A DNA stretch of 64,000 nucleotides from Indibacter alkaliphilus LW1 (GTDB lineage: Bacteria; Bacteroidota; Bacteroidia; Cytophagales; Cyclobacteriaceae). This document shows, piece by piece, positions 50,852 to 61,833 of this stretch (its first letter is position 1; each line of letters starts with the position of its first letter). A program made the translations under genes and the position numbers. The stretch covers positions 144,952 through 208,951 of the forward strand of contig NZ_ALWO02000032.1 of NCBI RefSeq assembly GCF_000295935.2, written 5' to 3'. Below the pieces are notes generated by a model. That model was given only the letters and a program-made list of their open reading frames with translations. It was not told the DNA's origin and searched no databases.

Positions 50852-51601
50852 TCAAACATTCTCCGAACTTACTACCGCAGAGAAATACTCCCTATTCATC
50901 CTGGCAATGTTAGTCAAACTGATCCCTTTTGGACATTCCGCAGAGCAAGCACCTGTATTGGTACAGGCTCCAAACCCTTCTGCATCCATTTGGGCAATCA
51001 TCTTCTCAGCACGTTCTTTTCTTTCGACCTGTCCCTGTGGCAACATGGCCAATTGGGAAATTTTGGCAGATGTAAACAACATGGCTGAAGCATTTTTACA
51101 AGCTGCTACGCAGGCACCACAACCAATACAGGTAGCCGCATCAAACGCTTCATCCGCTATTCTTTTCGGAATGGGAATCTCATTGGCATCAGGTACTCCA
51201 CCGGTATTGACAGAAACATATCCTCCTGCCTGAATGATCCTATCAAAAGAAGATCTATCAACTACCAAGTCTTTCATAACAGGGAAGGCTGTTGCTCTCC
51301 AAGGTTCAATGGTGATCGTTTCTCCATCATTGAATGATCTCATATGCAACTGACAGGTGGTAGTTTGCAAAGGCCCATGTGGCTTACCGTTGATATGCAG
51401 GGAACACATCCCACAGATCCCTTCCCTACAATCATGGTCAAAATGCACAGGATCCTCTCCTTTATCAGATAATTGTTCATTGAGTACATCCAACATCTCC
51501 AGAAAAGACATGTCTTTGGAAATATCACTCACTTTATATTCTTTAAAACCACCTTTATCAGATTGGTTTTTCTGTCTCCAGATTTTTAAAGTTAAATTCA
51601 T
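50852..51601 (-). CDS. sdhB: succinate dehydrogenase/fumarate reductase iron-sulfur subunit
   Basis: A 249-residue subunit with the [2Fe-2S] ligands in [17 protein letters not shown]...C (near residues 60-83), the [4Fe-4S] motif [13 protein letters not shown] (near 147-160) and the third cluster motif [15 protein letters not shown] (near 212-226). It shuttles electrons from SdhA flavin to the membrane heme. Gene order on the minus strand is sdhC, sdhA, sdhB; the spacing to sdhA is 27 bp, and a strong terminator follows. Confidence 0.97.
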   Translation of the reverse strand: MNLTLKIWRQKNQSDKGGFKEYKVSDISKDMSFLEMLDVLNEQLSDKGEDPVHFDHDCREGICGMCSLHINGKPHGPLQTTTCQLHMRSFNDGETITIEPWRATAFPVMKDLVVDRSSFDRIIQAGGYVSVNTGGVPDANEIPIPKRIADEAFDAATCIGCGACVAACKNASAMLFTSAKISQLAMLPQGQVERKERAEKMIAQMDAEGFGACTNTGACSAECPKGISLTNIARMNREYFSAVVSSENV

Positions 51602-51628
51602 GGCTCTTACGAGTTTAAATGCTTTTGA

Positions 51629-53563
51629 TTACTTATAACTTCTTTGGGTCAACTTGACGTTTTCAAATATCAGAGGTTCTTTTACGAGCTCCTCCTCCTG
51701 TCCTTCACCCGAATATTTCCAAGCTGCCACATAAGCGAAGTTTTCATCATCTCTCAAGGCTTCACCTTCAGGCGTCTGATATTCTTCTCTGAAGTGACCA
51801 CCACAGGACTCATTTCTGTGTAGGGCATCATCTACCATCAATTCACCCAATTCTATAAAATCAGCTACTCTATGTGCCTTTTCCAAAGATTGATTTAGCT
51901 CTTCATTGTCTCCCAGCACTTTGACATTGGTCCAGAACTCTTTTTTCAACTCCTTAATCATTGCTTTGGCTTTGGTCAAGCCCTCGGCAGTTCTAGCCAT
52001 CCCACAGTAATCCCACATGATCTTTCCAAGACGCTTATGGAAGTGATCTACAGTTTTTTCACCTTTGATACTCAAAAGTTTTGCTATTCTGTCTTTTACC
52101 TCTTTTTCTGACTTTTTGAATTCAGGATGATCTGATTCAATCTTATCGTATCCTGACTGAGCCAAATAATCCCCAATAGTATAAGGAATTACAAAATAAC
52201 CGTCTGCCAGACCTTGCATCAATGCAGAGGCCCCAAGCCTATTTGCTCCGTGGTCGGAGAAATTTGCCTCACCCAAAGCATAAAGTCCAGGTATATTTGT
52301 CATCAGATTATAATCTACCCAAAGTCCACCCATCGTATAATGTACCGCAGGATAAATCATCATAGGCAATTGGTATGGATTATCACCGGTAATTTGCTGA
52401 TACATGTCAAAAAGGTTACCGTATTTCGCACGGATAGTATCCTCACCATCTCTTCTGATAGCGTCACGGAAATCCAGAAATACAGCTTCGCCAGTTTCAT
52501 TCACTCCCCTTCCCTCATCACAGACATATTTTGCATTTCTGGAAGCCACATCTCTGGGGACAAGGTTACCAAAAGATGGGTATTTTCTTTCCAAATAATA
52601 ATCTCTGTCTTCCTCTTTGATATCGTTTGGACTGATCTGTCCCTTTCTCAACTTTTCAGCAATTTCTACAGTGGCTGGAACCCATACCCTACCGTCGTTT
52701 CTCAAAGATTCAGACATCAGTGTCAACTTTGACTGATGATCTCCCGATACAGGAATACAAGTAGGGTGAATTTGGGTATAACAAGGATTGGCCATCAGAG
52801 CTCCTTTCTTATGGGCTCTCCAAGCTGCAGTTACATTAGAGCCCATTGCATTAGTGGAAAGGAAAAAAACATTACCGTATCCACCGGTACAAAGCAGGAC
52901 AGCATGGGCTGAATGAGATTCCACAGCACCAGTAATCAGGTTTCTGGTAATAATCCCTCTCGCTTTGCCATCTACGGTGACCACATCCATCAATTCCGTT
53001 CTTGGATATAGTTTCACTTTACCATTAGCAACTTGTCTACTCAATGCAGAATAAGCTCCCAACAATAATTGCTGTCCAGTCTGGCCCCTTGCATAAAAAG
53101 TTCGGGATACCTGGGCTCCACCAAAAGAGCGGTTAGCCAAAAGACCTCCATACTCCCTTGCAAAAGGCACCCCTTGTGCTACACATTGATCTATGATATT
53201 TACAGAAACTTCCGCCAACCTGTAAACATTGGCTTCTCTTGCTCTGTAATCACCCCCTTTAATGGTATCGTAAAATAAACGATAGACAGAATCACCATCA
53301 TTTTGGTAATTCTTAGCCGCATTGATACCACCTTGGGCGGCGATACTATGCGCTCTTCTCGGGCTGTCTTGGAAGCAGAATGCTTTCACATTATACCCCA
53401 GCTCTGCCAATGAAGCTGCTGCAGAAGCACCGGCCAAACCAGTCCCCACTACAATTACTTCATACTTTCTTTTATTCGCCGGGTTGACCAGCTTGACGTT
53501 GAATTTATGTTTGGTCCATTTTTCTGCCAATGGGCCGTCAGGTATTTTAGAATCTAGTATCAT
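51629..53563 (-). CDS. sdhA: succinate dehydrogenase/fumarate reductase flavoprotein subunit
   Basis: A 644-residue flavoprotein: FAD-binding [20 protein letters not shown] (near residue 36), the FAD-attachment His in [15 protein letters not shown] (near 70), and catalytic [14 protein letters not shown] and QIHPTCI segment with Arg in ARGQTGQQ. It oxidises succinate to fumarate in the citric acid cycle or the reverse. Length and motifs are typical of the Bacteroidota b558-type complex. Confidence 0.97.
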   Translation of the reverse strand: MILDSKIPDGPLAEKWTKHKFNVKLVNPANKRKYEVIVVGTGLAGASAAASLAELGYNVKAFCFQDSPRRAHSIAAQGGINAAKNYQNDGDSVYRLFYDTIKGGDYRAREANVYRLAEVSVNIIDQCVAQGVPFAREYGGLLANRSFGGAQVSRTFYARGQTGQQLLLGAYSALSRQVANGKVKLYPRTELMDVVTVDGKARGIITRNLITGAVESHSAHAVLLCTGGYGNVFFLSTNAMGSNVTAAWRAHKKGALMANPCYTQIHPTCIPVSGDHQSKLTLMSESLRNDGRVWVPATVEIAEKLRKGQISPNDIKEEDRDYYLERKYPSFGNLVPRDVASRNAKYVCDEGRGVNETGEAVFLDFRDAIRRDGEDTIRAKYGNLFDMYQQITGDNPYQLPMMIYPAVHYTMGGLWVDYNLMTNIPGLYALGEANFSDHGANRLGASALMQGLADGYFVIPYTIGDYLAQSGYDKIESDHPEFKKSEKEVKDRIAKLLSIKGEKTVDHFHKRLGKIMWDYCGMARTAEGLTKAKAMIKELKKEFWTNVKVLGDNEELNQSLEKAHRVADFIELGELMVDDALHRNESCGGHFREEYQTPEGEALRDDENFAYVAAWKYSGEGQEEELVKEPLIFENVKLTQRSYK

Positions 53564-53602
53564 CTAACTGAAATTTAAATTTCCACATTCATTAAATAAT
53601 CC

Positions 53603-54286
53603 CTATAAGGTCTGTATATACATGACAATAGGAATAAGAGCGAATAGTGCTGGAATTATAATTGCGAAGCCGGCTCCGACTTTTTGAATCAAAGGTGAAT
53701 ATTTTACATGGTTCAGTCCTAAGGTCTGAAATGCGCTGGCAAATCCATGTGATAGGTGAAAGCCAAGAAAACCCATAGCCACCACATAAACGATGACATA
53801 AGCAATATTGGAGTAAGCTTCAGATACAATAGCAAATACATTTTTGTAAGTCACTCCATCATACACTGCAGTTGGAAGCTCTCCAAATTTGAACTCATAC
53901 CAAAAGCCCCTAAGGTGAATGATCAAGAATAATAATATAACTGTCCCTAAAATCCCCATATTCCTGGAGGCCCATGTACTGTTGGTAGAAGCCTTACTCA
54001 CCGCATAATTTACTGGTCTTGCTTTTTTATTGGACCTAGTAAGGACAACTGAATAGATGACGTGAATTAAAATAAAAGCAAAATTACCGATTGAAACCAC
54101 CCTGATTAATGGATTGCTTGCCATACTCTCAGCATAAATATTAAAAGACTCTCCCTCATCAGGAAGTAACAACTGCAGATTACCCGCAAGATGTACTACC
54201 AAAAATAAAATCAGAAACAATCCGGTAAGGGCCATCAGTAGTTTTTGACCCAAGGTGCTATTAAAGGTTTTTGTTACCCAACTCAT
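53603..54286 (-). CDS. sdhC: succinate dehydrogenase cytochrome b subunit (b558 type)
   Basis: A 227-residue membrane protein with five hydrophobic segments and conserved helix histidines (LFLVVHLAGNLQLLL, FILIHVIYSVVL, IIHLRGFWYEF, HLSHGFASAFQTLGL), which ligate the two hemes of the single-subunit b558 anchor. It binds menaquinone/quinone and anchors SdhAB. First gene of the operon; the promoter lies in 54287-54551, divergent from the T9SS cargo gene. Confidence 0.94.
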   Translation of the reverse strand: MSWVTKTFNSTLGQKLLMALTGLFLILFLVVHLAGNLQLLLPDEGESFNIYAESMASNPLIRVVSIGNFAFILIHVIYSVVLTRSNKKARPVNYAVSKASTNSTWASRNMGILGTVILLFLIIHLRGFWYEFKFGELPTAVYDGVTYKNVFAIVSEAYSNIAYVIVYVVAMGFLGFHLSHGFASAFQTLGLNHVKYSPLIQKVGAGFAIIIPALFALIPIVMYIQTL

Positions 54287-54551
54287 ATACTTTTTCTTAA
54301 GTGATCGTTGATATATTTGGTTTATTAAACTTTGGGGCCAAATTTACATTTGGAAAGCTTAGTAAACAAAGACGATTCAAACGATTGAACTTATTTTAAA
54401 AGGTTCTAAATAGATTATTTTTCGGCTTTTATTCAATTATTTAAAGTGCTATCTTAACCAACTGTTCAAAATTATTGTTTGATTTAAAGAAAATAAATTC
54501 GAACTGATTTAGTTAATTTCGTATAACTAGTACAGCAAAGCTCAAGAGTTC
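54287..54551. promoter_or_regulatory. divergent promoter region between sdhC and the T9SS cargo gene
   Basis: A 265-bp AT-rich gap that must contain both promoters. No clear palindrome, riboswitch or RNA was found in it. Confidence 0.4.
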
Positions 54552-57344
54552 ATGAAAATCAAATATTTACTTTTAATTTTTCTTTGCCTCTTCTTATCTG
54601 CGGCTCAACAATCTTTTGCAACACATATCCGTGCAGGTGAAATAATCGCGGAACGTGTCAATCCTCAAACCTTAACCTATAGAATAACAGTAATCGGATA
54701 TACAGACACCAGGTCAACTGTAGTCCTTGGACCTGGGGATATAAATTTTGGAGACGGTAGGGAAACGAGATTGAATACCGAGAATGATTTTCAGACTGTA
54801 GAGCAACTGGGGAATAATATTGAAAAGACGACTTTTGTAATCACACATACCTACCAAGGCCCCGGTCAATACACCATTTGGTTTAGGGAGTTCAACAGAA
54901 ATGCGAATACTCTGAATATGGCTAATTCTGTCGATACTCCTTTTTATGTGGAGACCATGATTACCATTGATCCATTTATTGGAATTAATAATTCTCCAGT
55001 ATTGACAATACCTCCTGTAGACAATGGAGGGGTAAATGTCAGATACATACATAACCCAGGAGCATTTGACCCGGATGGTGACAGCCTTGCATATTTTTTC
55101 GATGAAATCACCGTAAGACCCAAGCAAGGATTTCAAAGGTTTGTCAATAACTATAGAAGTCCGGCTTCAGGCGAATTCTCATTCAACAGGGAAGACGGTT
55201 CAGGTAATCCCTTTATAGAAATGGATCCAGTTACAGGTGATTTGATCTGGGATGCTCCCGGTCTTGCAGGCCAGTATAATATTGCTTTTCAAGTCCAGGA
55301 ATGGCGGAGAATTGGGGGAGAATACCGTCTTATCGGATATGTAGTCCGGGATATGCAGATCATCATTGAAAACACAAATAATCAAAGGCCAGAACTTATC
55401 CTCCCTCCTGACCTCTGCGTGGTAGCAGGAACGAAAATTGAAGAAATAATCCAGGGATTTGACCCTGATGGAGACCCTATAAGGATAGAATTATTTGGTG
55501 AGCCATTAGCCCGTTCTACTCCTTCTTTTGCCACTTATGATTCATTAAGGGGATTCCAACCCAGCCCTGGTACAGTCGATTTTGAATGGCAGACAGTATG
55601 TAACCATGTGAGGGAAAGGGATTACGAGGTAAGAATAAGAATAACCGACCAGCCACAATCCGGGCCTGCATTGGTGGATATCAGAACTTGGAGAATAAAA
55701 GTAGTAGGTCCACCTCCTGTAATAGATGATATTGAACAGCAACAAGGTCGGGCAGCGAATTTGACCTGGGACCCATATTCCTGTTCAAACAGTGCGGAGA
55801 CCATGCAAGTCTGGCGCAGATTGAATTCAGATCCCTATGAACCTGATTCCTGCGAAACAGGTATCAGGGCAGGTTATGAACTGGTGGGCACCACAGACAT
55901 GAATACTTTTAATTTTATTGATACCAATAATGGAGAGGGCCTTGCGCCTGGCAATACTTACTGCTACCGACTGGTTGCGGCTTTTCCTACCCCAAGACTT
56001 GGTGAGAGTATTGTGTCAGAAGAAATCTGTATCACTGTAGATGTGGATGTACCATTGATTACTAATGTAAGCATAGAAGAGACAGATACAGACGAAGGTC
56101 AAATATTCGTCAAATGGACTCCGCCATACGACATAGATAGAGAGCAATTTCCAGGGCCTTTCACCTATGAGTTACTTAGACACACTGGCTTTACAGGAAA
56201 TCAAAATAGAGTTTCTGTCATTACTACATCAGACACTTTATTCACTGATACTGGACTTAATACAGAAAATCTGGTTTATAATTATAAGGTAATCCTGAGA
56301 GAGAACAATACTACCATAGACAGTTCGAGTTCTGCGTCCTCGGTCAGACTATCGCCAACAATCATCAATGAAGCCATTGAGCTGAATTGGGACTTCACGG
56401 TACCTTGGAACAATTCCATTCAGGAATTCACCCATGAAGTGTACAGAAATAGAACAGACCCAGAAGCACAGGATGAAAACAATTTTGAGTTGATCGCCGA
56501 AGTTGATGTTACTACCCAAGGTTTCACTTATTTTGATGATGGAAGTCATAATGGTGTTAGCCTACAGCGCGATATTGAATATTGTTATTTTGTAGTGACC
56601 AAAGGGGCGTACAACATTGACTTACTTGAATATCCACTGGAAAACAAGTCTCAAATAGTCTGTGCAAGACCTGATGATGACAGACTTCCATGCCCACCTG
56701 TACTGACATTCGAAGGCCCTGATTGCACCGAGTTCTTATCAGATAAAATCTGTAATTTCAGCAATTTTGAACACAGATTGAGTTGGGAGCCTGATTTTTC
56801 AGGTGCTTGTGATGATGAGTTGAGTAATTTTAGGCTTTATTTCACTCCGGATGGAGAAGACGGTCAATTTGAATTAGTGGGCACTTATTCTCCATTTGAG
56901 CTACAGGCTACCATTACCAACCTTCCCGTATTCCGAGGCTGTTATTATATCACCGCTGTTGACAGATCAGGAAATGAAAGCGAGCCAAGTAATATTGTAT
57001 GTGTTGATAACTGTCCAAATTATGACCTTCCCAATGCATTCACTCCAAATGGAGATGGTATCAATGAGACTTTTATGGCTTATGACAATCCTTTCAGCAG
57101 ATGCCCAAGATTTGTCACAGGTGTTGAAATATTTATAGTAAACAGATGGGGTGCGGAAGTTTTCAGCTATAACAGTCTTACTTCCAGTGAAAACGATATT
57201 TTTATCCGTTGGGACGGAAGAGATAAAAACGGAAACGAGTTGCCTGCCGGGACCTATTTCTACAGTGCGACTGTCTTATTCGATGTATTGGATCCATCGT
57301 TGCAGCAAGAGAAACTCAAAGGAACCATACAGATCATAAGATGA
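54552..57344 (+). CDS. large secreted protein with T9SS type B sorting domain
   Basis: A 930-residue protein: signal MKIKYLLLIFLCLFLSAAQQ SFA, an N-terminal domain beginning THIRAGEIIAERV common in gliding-associated surface proteins, several fibronectin/Ig-like modules with cysteines, and a C-terminal gliding-motility-type domain (LPNAFTPNGDGINETFM, VEIFIVNRWGAEVF, WDGRDKNGNELPAGTYFY, KGTIQIIR). That C-terminus directs type IX secretion and attachment, so it is exposed on the surface. Target is unknown; adhesion or matrix binding is likely. The stop overlaps the next start by 4 bp. Confidence 0.92.
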   Translation: MKIKYLLLIFLCLFLSAAQQSFATHIRAGEIIAERVNPQTLTYRITVIGYTDTRSTVVLGPGDINFGDGRETRLNTENDFQTVEQLGNNIEKTTFVITHTYQGPGQYTIWFREFNRNANTLNMANSVDTPFYVETMITIDPFIGINNSPVLTIPPVDNGGVNVRYIHNPGAFDPDGDSLAYFFDEITVRPKQGFQRFVNNYRSPASGEFSFNREDGSGNPFIEMDPVTGDLIWDAPGLAGQYNIAFQVQEWRRIGGEYRLIGYVVRDMQIIIENTNNQRPELILPPDLCVVAGTKIEEIIQGFDPDGDPIRIELFGEPLARSTPSFATYDSLRGFQPSPGTVDFEWQTVCNHVRERDYEVRIRITDQPQSGPALVDIRTWRIKVVGPPPVIDDIEQQQGRAANLTWDPYSCSNSAETMQVWRRLNSDPYEPDSCETGIRAGYELVGTTDMNTFNFIDTNNGEGLAPGNTYCYRLVAAFPTPRLGESIVSEEICITVDVDVPLITNVSIEETDTDEGQIFVKWTPPYDIDREQFPGPFTYELLRHTGFTGNQNRVSVITTSDTLFTDTGLNTENLVYNYKVILRENNTTIDSSSSASSVRLSPTIINEAIELNWDFTVPWNNSIQEFTHEVYRNRTDPEAQDENNFELIAEVDVTTQGFTYFDDGSHNGVSLQRDIEYCYFVVTKGAYNIDLLEYPLENKSQIVCARPDDDRLPCPPVLTFEGPDCTEFLSDKICNFSNFEHRLSWEPDFSGACDDELSNFRLYFTPDGEDGQFELVGTYSPFELQATITNLPVFRGCYYITAVDRSGNESEPSNIVCVDNCPNYDLPNAFTPNGDGINETFMAYDNPFSRCPRFVTGVEIFIVNRWGAEVFSYNSLTSSENDIFIRWDGRDKNGNELPAGTYFYSATVLFDVLDPSLQQEKLKGTIQIIR

Positions 57345-57757
57345 GAATTCAGGATAAATTTGACATTGTCATGTTTGATGGAGTCTGTAATCTTTGCAAT
57401 GATGCAGTAGATTTCATAATTGTAAGAGATAAGAACGATAAATTTAAATTCGGTGCTTTACAGGAGGAAACCTCCAAAGAAATCCTGAAAGATTTCAATG
57501 TGAAGGAAGATTATCTAGATTCTATTATTTTAATCAGGGAAGATAAGATTTTCTATAAAAGCAAAGCTGCATTGGAGATTGCGAGGAACCTAAGTGGACT
57601 TTGGCCACTTTTTTATGGACTGGTCATTATTCCGACTTTTTTAAGAGATCCAATTTATGATTGGATAGCAAGAAACAGATACAAATGGTTTGGTAAAAGA
57701 GAAACCTGTAGGTTCCCTTCGGAAGAAGAAAGAGCCAAGTTTCTTGAAGGTCGATGA
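57341..57757 (+). CDS. DCC-family thiol-disulfide oxidoreductase-like protein
   Basis: A 138-residue protein of the DUF393/DCC family, with the signature FDGVCNLCNDAVDFI near residues 11-25 (the DxxCxxC redox-like site) and the YKSKAALEIARNLSGLWPL segment. Its ATG overlaps the stop of the T9SS cargo gene (ATGA), so they are translationally coupled, although no functional link is known. Confidence 0.9.
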   Translation: MRIQDKFDIVMFDGVCNLCNDAVDFIIVRDKNDKFKFGALQEETSKEILKDFNVKEDYLDSIILIREDKIFYKSKAALEIARNLSGLWPLFYGLVIIPTFLRDPIYDWIARNRYKWFGKRETCRFPSEEERAKFLEGR

Positions 57758-57798
57758 AAAAAATCATTACTTTGATTTTTATTTCAAACCCGTAAACC

Positions 57799-58428
57799 AT
57801 GAATATAGAAAGTGTTTTTAAGAATAACGAGATCTGGATCAAAAAAAGGCTGGATAAAAACCCTGATTATTTTGAAAAGTTAGCCAAAGGTCAAAATCCT
57901 GATATATTATATATAGGTTGCTCAGATTCAAGAGTAACAGCAGAGGACCTGATGGGGGTTGAGCCAGGTGATGTTTTTGTCCACAGAAATATTGCCAATA
58001 TGGTCATCAGTATTGACCTCAATGTAATGTCGGTATTGAATTATGCAGTAGACAATCTTGAGGTGGATCATGTGGTTGTATGTGGCCATTATTATTGTGG
58101 AGGAGTAAAAGCTGCGATGCAGGCAGCTGATTTAGGAATTCTCAATCCATGGCTCAGAAATATCAGAGATGTTTACCGTTTACACAAAGAAGAGCTGAAT
58201 GGTATTGAGGATGAGAATGACAGATACAATAGGCTAGTAGAATTAAATGTACAAGAACAGTGTGTCAATCTTCTCAAAACTGCAGTGGTCCAGAAGGCTG
58301 TCAGAAAAAGAGGGATGAAGGTACATGGATGGGTATTTGATGTTTCTACAGGAAAACTGATAGACTTGAAAATTGACTTCAAGTCCATATTGAATGAAAT
58401 CACCGAAATTTACGACCTAGGAGTGTAA
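57799..58428 (+). CDS. beta-class carbonic anhydrase
   Basis: A 209-residue enzyme interconverting CO2 and bicarbonate. Zinc ligands Cys41, His97 and Cys100 and the Asp43-Arg45 dyad are present (YIGCSDSRV, VVVCGHYYCGGV). The length and HRNIANMV motif place it with cytoplasmic bacterial beta-CAs (Can type). It is third in the plus-strand group and is followed by an intrinsic terminator. Confidence 0.95.
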   Translation: MNIESVFKNNEIWIKKRLDKNPDYFEKLAKGQNPDILYIGCSDSRVTAEDLMGVEPGDVFVHRNIANMVISIDLNVMSVLNYAVDNLEVDHVVVCGHYYCGGVKAAMQAADLGILNPWLRNIRDVYRLHKEELNGIEDENDRYNRLVELNVQEQCVNLLKTAVVQKAVRKRGMKVHGWVFDVSTGKLIDLKIDFKSILNEITEIYDLGV

Positions 58429-58459
58429 GTTGTCTATAAACTGTTAAAAACAGTAGTTT

Positions 58460-58479
58460 CAGTGGAGACCACTGTTTTT
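58460..58479 (+). terminator. terminator after the carbonic anhydrase gene
   Basis: CAGTGG-aga-CCACTG (58460-58474) followed by TTTTT. Adjacent AAAACAGT/ACTGTTTT words can extend the stem. Confidence 0.75.
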
Positions 58480-58607
58480 GGTATATTTGTGGACAAAATC
58501 AACTCAAAAATGCCCTTATTTATACAAACCTTAATTCTTGAGTAGCTAACATGTCAATGCTGAGCAGCTTAGGTAGAACACAGAAATAACCAATTAAAAA
58601 TAAAAAT

Positions 58608-59486
58608 ATGAAGAAAGCATATATTTTTCCCGGACAAGGAGCCCAGTTTTCCGGAATGGGCAAAGATCTCTACGAAAGCAATGAGGATGCAAAAATCCTT
58701 TTTGAAAGAGCCAACGAAATTTTAGGATTTAGAATTTCTGACATCATGTTTTCAGGATCAGACGAAGAGCTTAAACAGACTAAGGTGACTCAACCAGCCA
58801 TATTCCTTCATTCTGTTATTTTGGCCAAAACCAACCAAGACTTCAAACCCAGCATGGTGGCAGGCCATTCTCTGGGAGAGTTTTCTGCTTTGGTTGCAAA
58901 CGGAACACTCGCATTTGAAGATGGGTTAAAATTAGTCTATCAAAGAGCTTTAGCGATGCAGGAGGCTTGTGAAATCAATCCTTCAGGTATGGCAGCAATT
59001 TTAGGCCTTGAGGACTCGAAAGTAGAAGAAATATGTGCATCAATCACAGAAGAAATAGTAGTTCCAGCCAACTATAACTGTCCTGGGCAATTAGTAATTT
59101 CAGGAAGTAGCAGGGGAATTGAAATTGCCTGTGAGAAAATGAAGGAGGCCGGTGCAAAGAGAGCACTTCCATTGCCTGTAGGTGGGGCTTTTCACTCCCC
59201 CTTAATGGAGCCTGCAAGAGAAAAGCTGGAAATAGCCATCAAAGAAACTACGTTCAATCAACCTATTTGCCCAGTCTATCAAAATGTAAGTACCACAGCT
59301 GTAAGTGATGTTGAAACCATTAAAAAGAACTTGATTGCTCAACTCACTGCACCTGTTAAATGGACCCAATCCGTACAAAACATGGTTGCCGACAATGCTT
59401 CGGAATTCATAGAATGCGGCCCCGGAAAAGTCCTCCAAGGATTAGTGAAAAAAATTCATAAGGAAGCTGAGGCCTCCAGCATCTAA
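58608..59486 (+). CDS. fabD: malonyl-CoA:ACP transacylase FabD
   Basis: A 292-residue enzyme loading malonyl groups onto acyl carrier protein for fatty acid synthesis. The nucleophile is Ser88 in VAGHSLGEFSAL, the catalytic His lies in GGAFHSPLM near residue 197, and the N-terminal FPGQGAQFSGMG is diagnostic. Its stop overlaps the stop region of the convergent folK gene by 4 bp. Confidence 0.96.
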   Translation: MKKAYIFPGQGAQFSGMGKDLYESNEDAKILFERANEILGFRISDIMFSGSDEELKQTKVTQPAIFLHSVILAKTNQDFKPSMVAGHSLGEFSALVANGTLAFEDGLKLVYQRALAMQEACEINPSGMAAILGLEDSKVEEICASITEEIVVPANYNCPGQLVISGSSRGIEIACEKMKEAGAKRALPLPVGGAFHSPLMEPAREKLEIAIKETTFNQPICPVYQNVSTTAVSDVETIKKNLIAQLTAPVKWTQSVQNMVADNASEFIECGPGKVLQGLVKKIHKEAEASSI

Positions 59487-60001
59487 AATTCATTCAAACC
59501 CGGATAATCTCCGGGTTTTTCTTTGTACACTCTAACTTCAGATACATCTTCACAGATGTTAAGCAATTGTAGGTTTGTTGCTTTAAATACCGGATGAAAT
59601 AAATCAGGGAGAATCTCGGCCAAAGGTACCAATACAAATCTGCGATTGCTGATATGAGGATGTGGAATAGTTAAATTTTCAGTTTCTATCACTTTTTCAT
59701 CAAAATAGAGGATATCTATATCCATCGTCCTATCCCCCCATTTCACAGCCCTAGTTCTACCCAAAAGGTTTTCGATTTCCAATATTTTCTCCAATACTGA
59801 CAAGGGAGATTCATCCGTTTGTATCAACAAAACCTGATTGAGATAATTTCCTGATGACTTCCCTCCCCAAGCAGCAGTTTCGTAAATGGATGATTTTTTT
59901 ATAATCGCCCCAAACTGTTCTTCAATATAAAAACAAGTCTTTTCAAGCATCTCTTCCCTATCTCCAAGGTTTCCTCCGATAATCAAAACACATTTTCCCA
60001 T
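59483..60001 (-). CDS. folK: 7,8-dihydro-6-hydroxymethylpterin pyrophosphokinase FolK
   Basis: A 172-residue HPPK catalysing pyrophosphate transfer in folate synthesis. Motifs: IGGNLGDREEML near the N-terminus, SSIYETAAWGG, LGRTRAVKWGDRTMDIDILYFD (metal-binding DxD) and IPHPHISNRRFVLVPLAEI. Its 3' coding end (59496-59518) contains the hairpin that terminates fabD. Confidence 0.96.
   Translation of the reverse strand: MGKCVLIIGGNLGDREEMLEKTCFYIEEQFGAIIKKSSIYETAAWGGKSSGNYLNQVLLIQTDESPLSVLEKILEIENLLGRTRAVKWGDRTMDIDILYFDEKVIETENLTIPHPHISNRRFVLVPLAEILPDLFHPVFKATNLQLLNICEDVSEVRVYKEKPGDYPGLNEF
59496..59523 (+). terminator. fabD terminator embedded in the folK 3' coding end
   Basis: AAACCCGG (59496-59503), ataatct, CCGGGTTT (59511-59518) then TTCTTT on the plus strand, 10 bp after the fabD stop. 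The same bases encode the last residues of folK (EKPGDYPG). Confidence 0.7.
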
Positions 60002-60072
60002 AACTAATAAGTAGAAGAACTAAACTTAAAGAAAAAAGAGGTATTTTTAGGGATAATTTAAACAGTTTTATT

Positions 60073-61833
60073 ATGAGATTTCTAGGTAATGTTCTGGCAG
60101 TTATTGTTGGTCTATTGATTTTTTCGGTGATGAGTTTTTTCATATTTGCCGGACTAATCGCCATTATTTCGAGCACTGAGGATGATGTCAGCATCCAATC
60201 CAATACGGTATTGGTTTTGGATTTGGAAGGAAGAGTGATGGTAGAAAGGACAAATGAAGATGACCCTTCATTCTCCAGCTTGGCACTTTTTGGTGGAGTA
60301 CCCACCGTGGGGCTTACAAGTCTAAAAAGAGCTATTGAAACAGCGATGGAAAATGATAATGTAAAAGGAATATATCTCAAAGCAGGTACATTTTCTGCCG
60401 GTCAGGCTAATATGAAGGAATTCAGAGATAAATTGCTGGAGTTTAAGGAATCAGGAAAGTTTATAATCAGCTATAGTGAATTTTACTCTGAAAACGGATA
60501 TTACCTGAGCTCTGTTGCCGATGAAGTCTACCTCAATCCAGCAGGACTTATGGAATTCAATGGCCTAGCTTCTGAAATTATTTTTTTCACAGGTCTCTTC
60601 AAAAAACTTGAAATCAAACCAGAAGTATTCAGGGTAGGAGATTTTAAGAGTGCAGTTGAGCCTTTCTTGCTTGAAAAGATGAGTGATGAAAACCGACTGC
60701 AAACAGCCTCATTTCTGGAAGACCTCAACACGCTTTCCATTTATGAAATTGCACAAAGCCGCGGTCTGGAGGTTGATAAAACTAGGGAAATCAACTCCAA
60801 TATGTTGGTTAGAAAAGTTTCAGATGCAGTAGACCTGAACATTGTTGATGGATTATATTATGAAGATCAGGTAATAGATGCGCTGAAGCAAAAACTTGGG
60901 CTGGAAGAAGACGATAAAATTCCCACCATCAACGTTACAAAAATCAACAAAGCATCAAAAAGTAAGGGTAAATCCTCAAAAAACAGGATAGCCGTGATCG
61001 TTGCTGAAGGAGAGATCATGAGTGGAGAAGCTGATGGTGTGATTAGCTCAGAAGAGTTTACCAAAGAGATCAATAAAGCCAGGAAGAACAAAGATGTCAA
61101 AGCTATTGTCATGCGAATTAACTCTCCTGGTGGCTCAGCCTTAGCATCGGAAGTATTATGGAGAGAAATAGAGCGTGCTAAAAAAGAAAAGCCAGTGATT
61201 GCATCAATGGGTGATGTTGCTGCTTCTGGTGGTTACTATTTAGCATCGGCAGCAGATACAATTGTAGCCCAACCCAATACAATCACCGGGTCCATAGGCA
61301 TTTTTGCCTTATGGTTTAATGCGGAAGGATTGCTAAAAAACAAACTTGGCATCACCACAGATGTAGTCAAGACCGGAGAACTATCCGATTTCCTCAGCCC
61401 AACAAGAGAGCTTACAAGTGCTGAAAAAAGTATTTTTCAAGGCTATGTGGATGAGGGTTATGAGCTTTTCCTTGATAGAGTAGCTTCAGGAAGATCAAAA
61501 ACTAAAGATGAAATCAGAGATGTGGCCTCTGGGAGAGTCTGGACCGGCAATCAAGCGAAAGAAAATGGGTTAGTGGACGTTTTGGGTAACCTGGAAGATG
61601 CCATTGAAATTGCTGCTGCCAAAGCTGAGATTTCTGAAGATTATCGCGTGATTTACTATCCTCAGGTAAAGCCATGGTTTGAGCGTTTCTTCAGCCAGTT
61701 TTCCAATGAGGTCCAAGCTTATATGATCCGCCATAAATTGGGAAATCTTTACCCTTATTTCAATGAGGTAGAAAGAATCAAAAGAATGGAAGGAGTTATG
61801 GTAAGACTTCCTTATGATATCAAGGTAAGATAA
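60073..61833 (+). CDS. sppA: signal peptide peptidase SppA (long, 67-kDa type)
   Basis: A 586-residue membrane-anchored serine protease that degrades cleaved signal peptides. One N-terminal helix (residues 4-27), then tandem SppA domains. The catalytic Lys is in VGDFKSAVEPF (N-terminal repeat) and the nucleophile Ser in GDVAASGGYYLASAADT (C-terminal repeat), next to INSPGGSALASE and the NTITGSIG loop. Length agrees with E. coli-type SppA. Confidence 0.95.
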   Translation: MRFLGNVLAVIVGLLIFSVMSFFIFAGLIAIISSTEDDVSIQSNTVLVLDLEGRVMVERTNEDDPSFSSLALFGGVPTVGLTSLKRAIETAMENDNVKGIYLKAGTFSAGQANMKEFRDKLLEFKESGKFIISYSEFYSENGYYLSSVADEVYLNPAGLMEFNGLASEIIFFTGLFKKLEIKPEVFRVGDFKSAVEPFLLEKMSDENRLQTASFLEDLNTLSIYEIAQSRGLEVDKTREINSNMLVRKVSDAVDLNIVDGLYYEDQVIDALKQKLGLEEDDKIPTINVTKINKASKSKGKSSKNRIAVIVAEGEIMSGEADGVISSEEFTKEINKARKNKDVKAIVMRINSPGGSALASEVLWREIERAKKEKPVIASMGDVAASGGYYLASAADTIVAQPNTITGSIGIFALWFNAEGLLKNKLGITTDVVKTGELSDFLSPTRELTSAEKSIFQGYVDEGYELFLDRVASGRSKTKDEIRDVASGRVWTGNQAKENGLVDVLGNLEDAIEIAAAKAEISEDYRVIYYPQVKPWFERFFSQFSNEVQAYMIRHKLGNLYPYFNEVERIKRMEGVMVRLPYDIKVR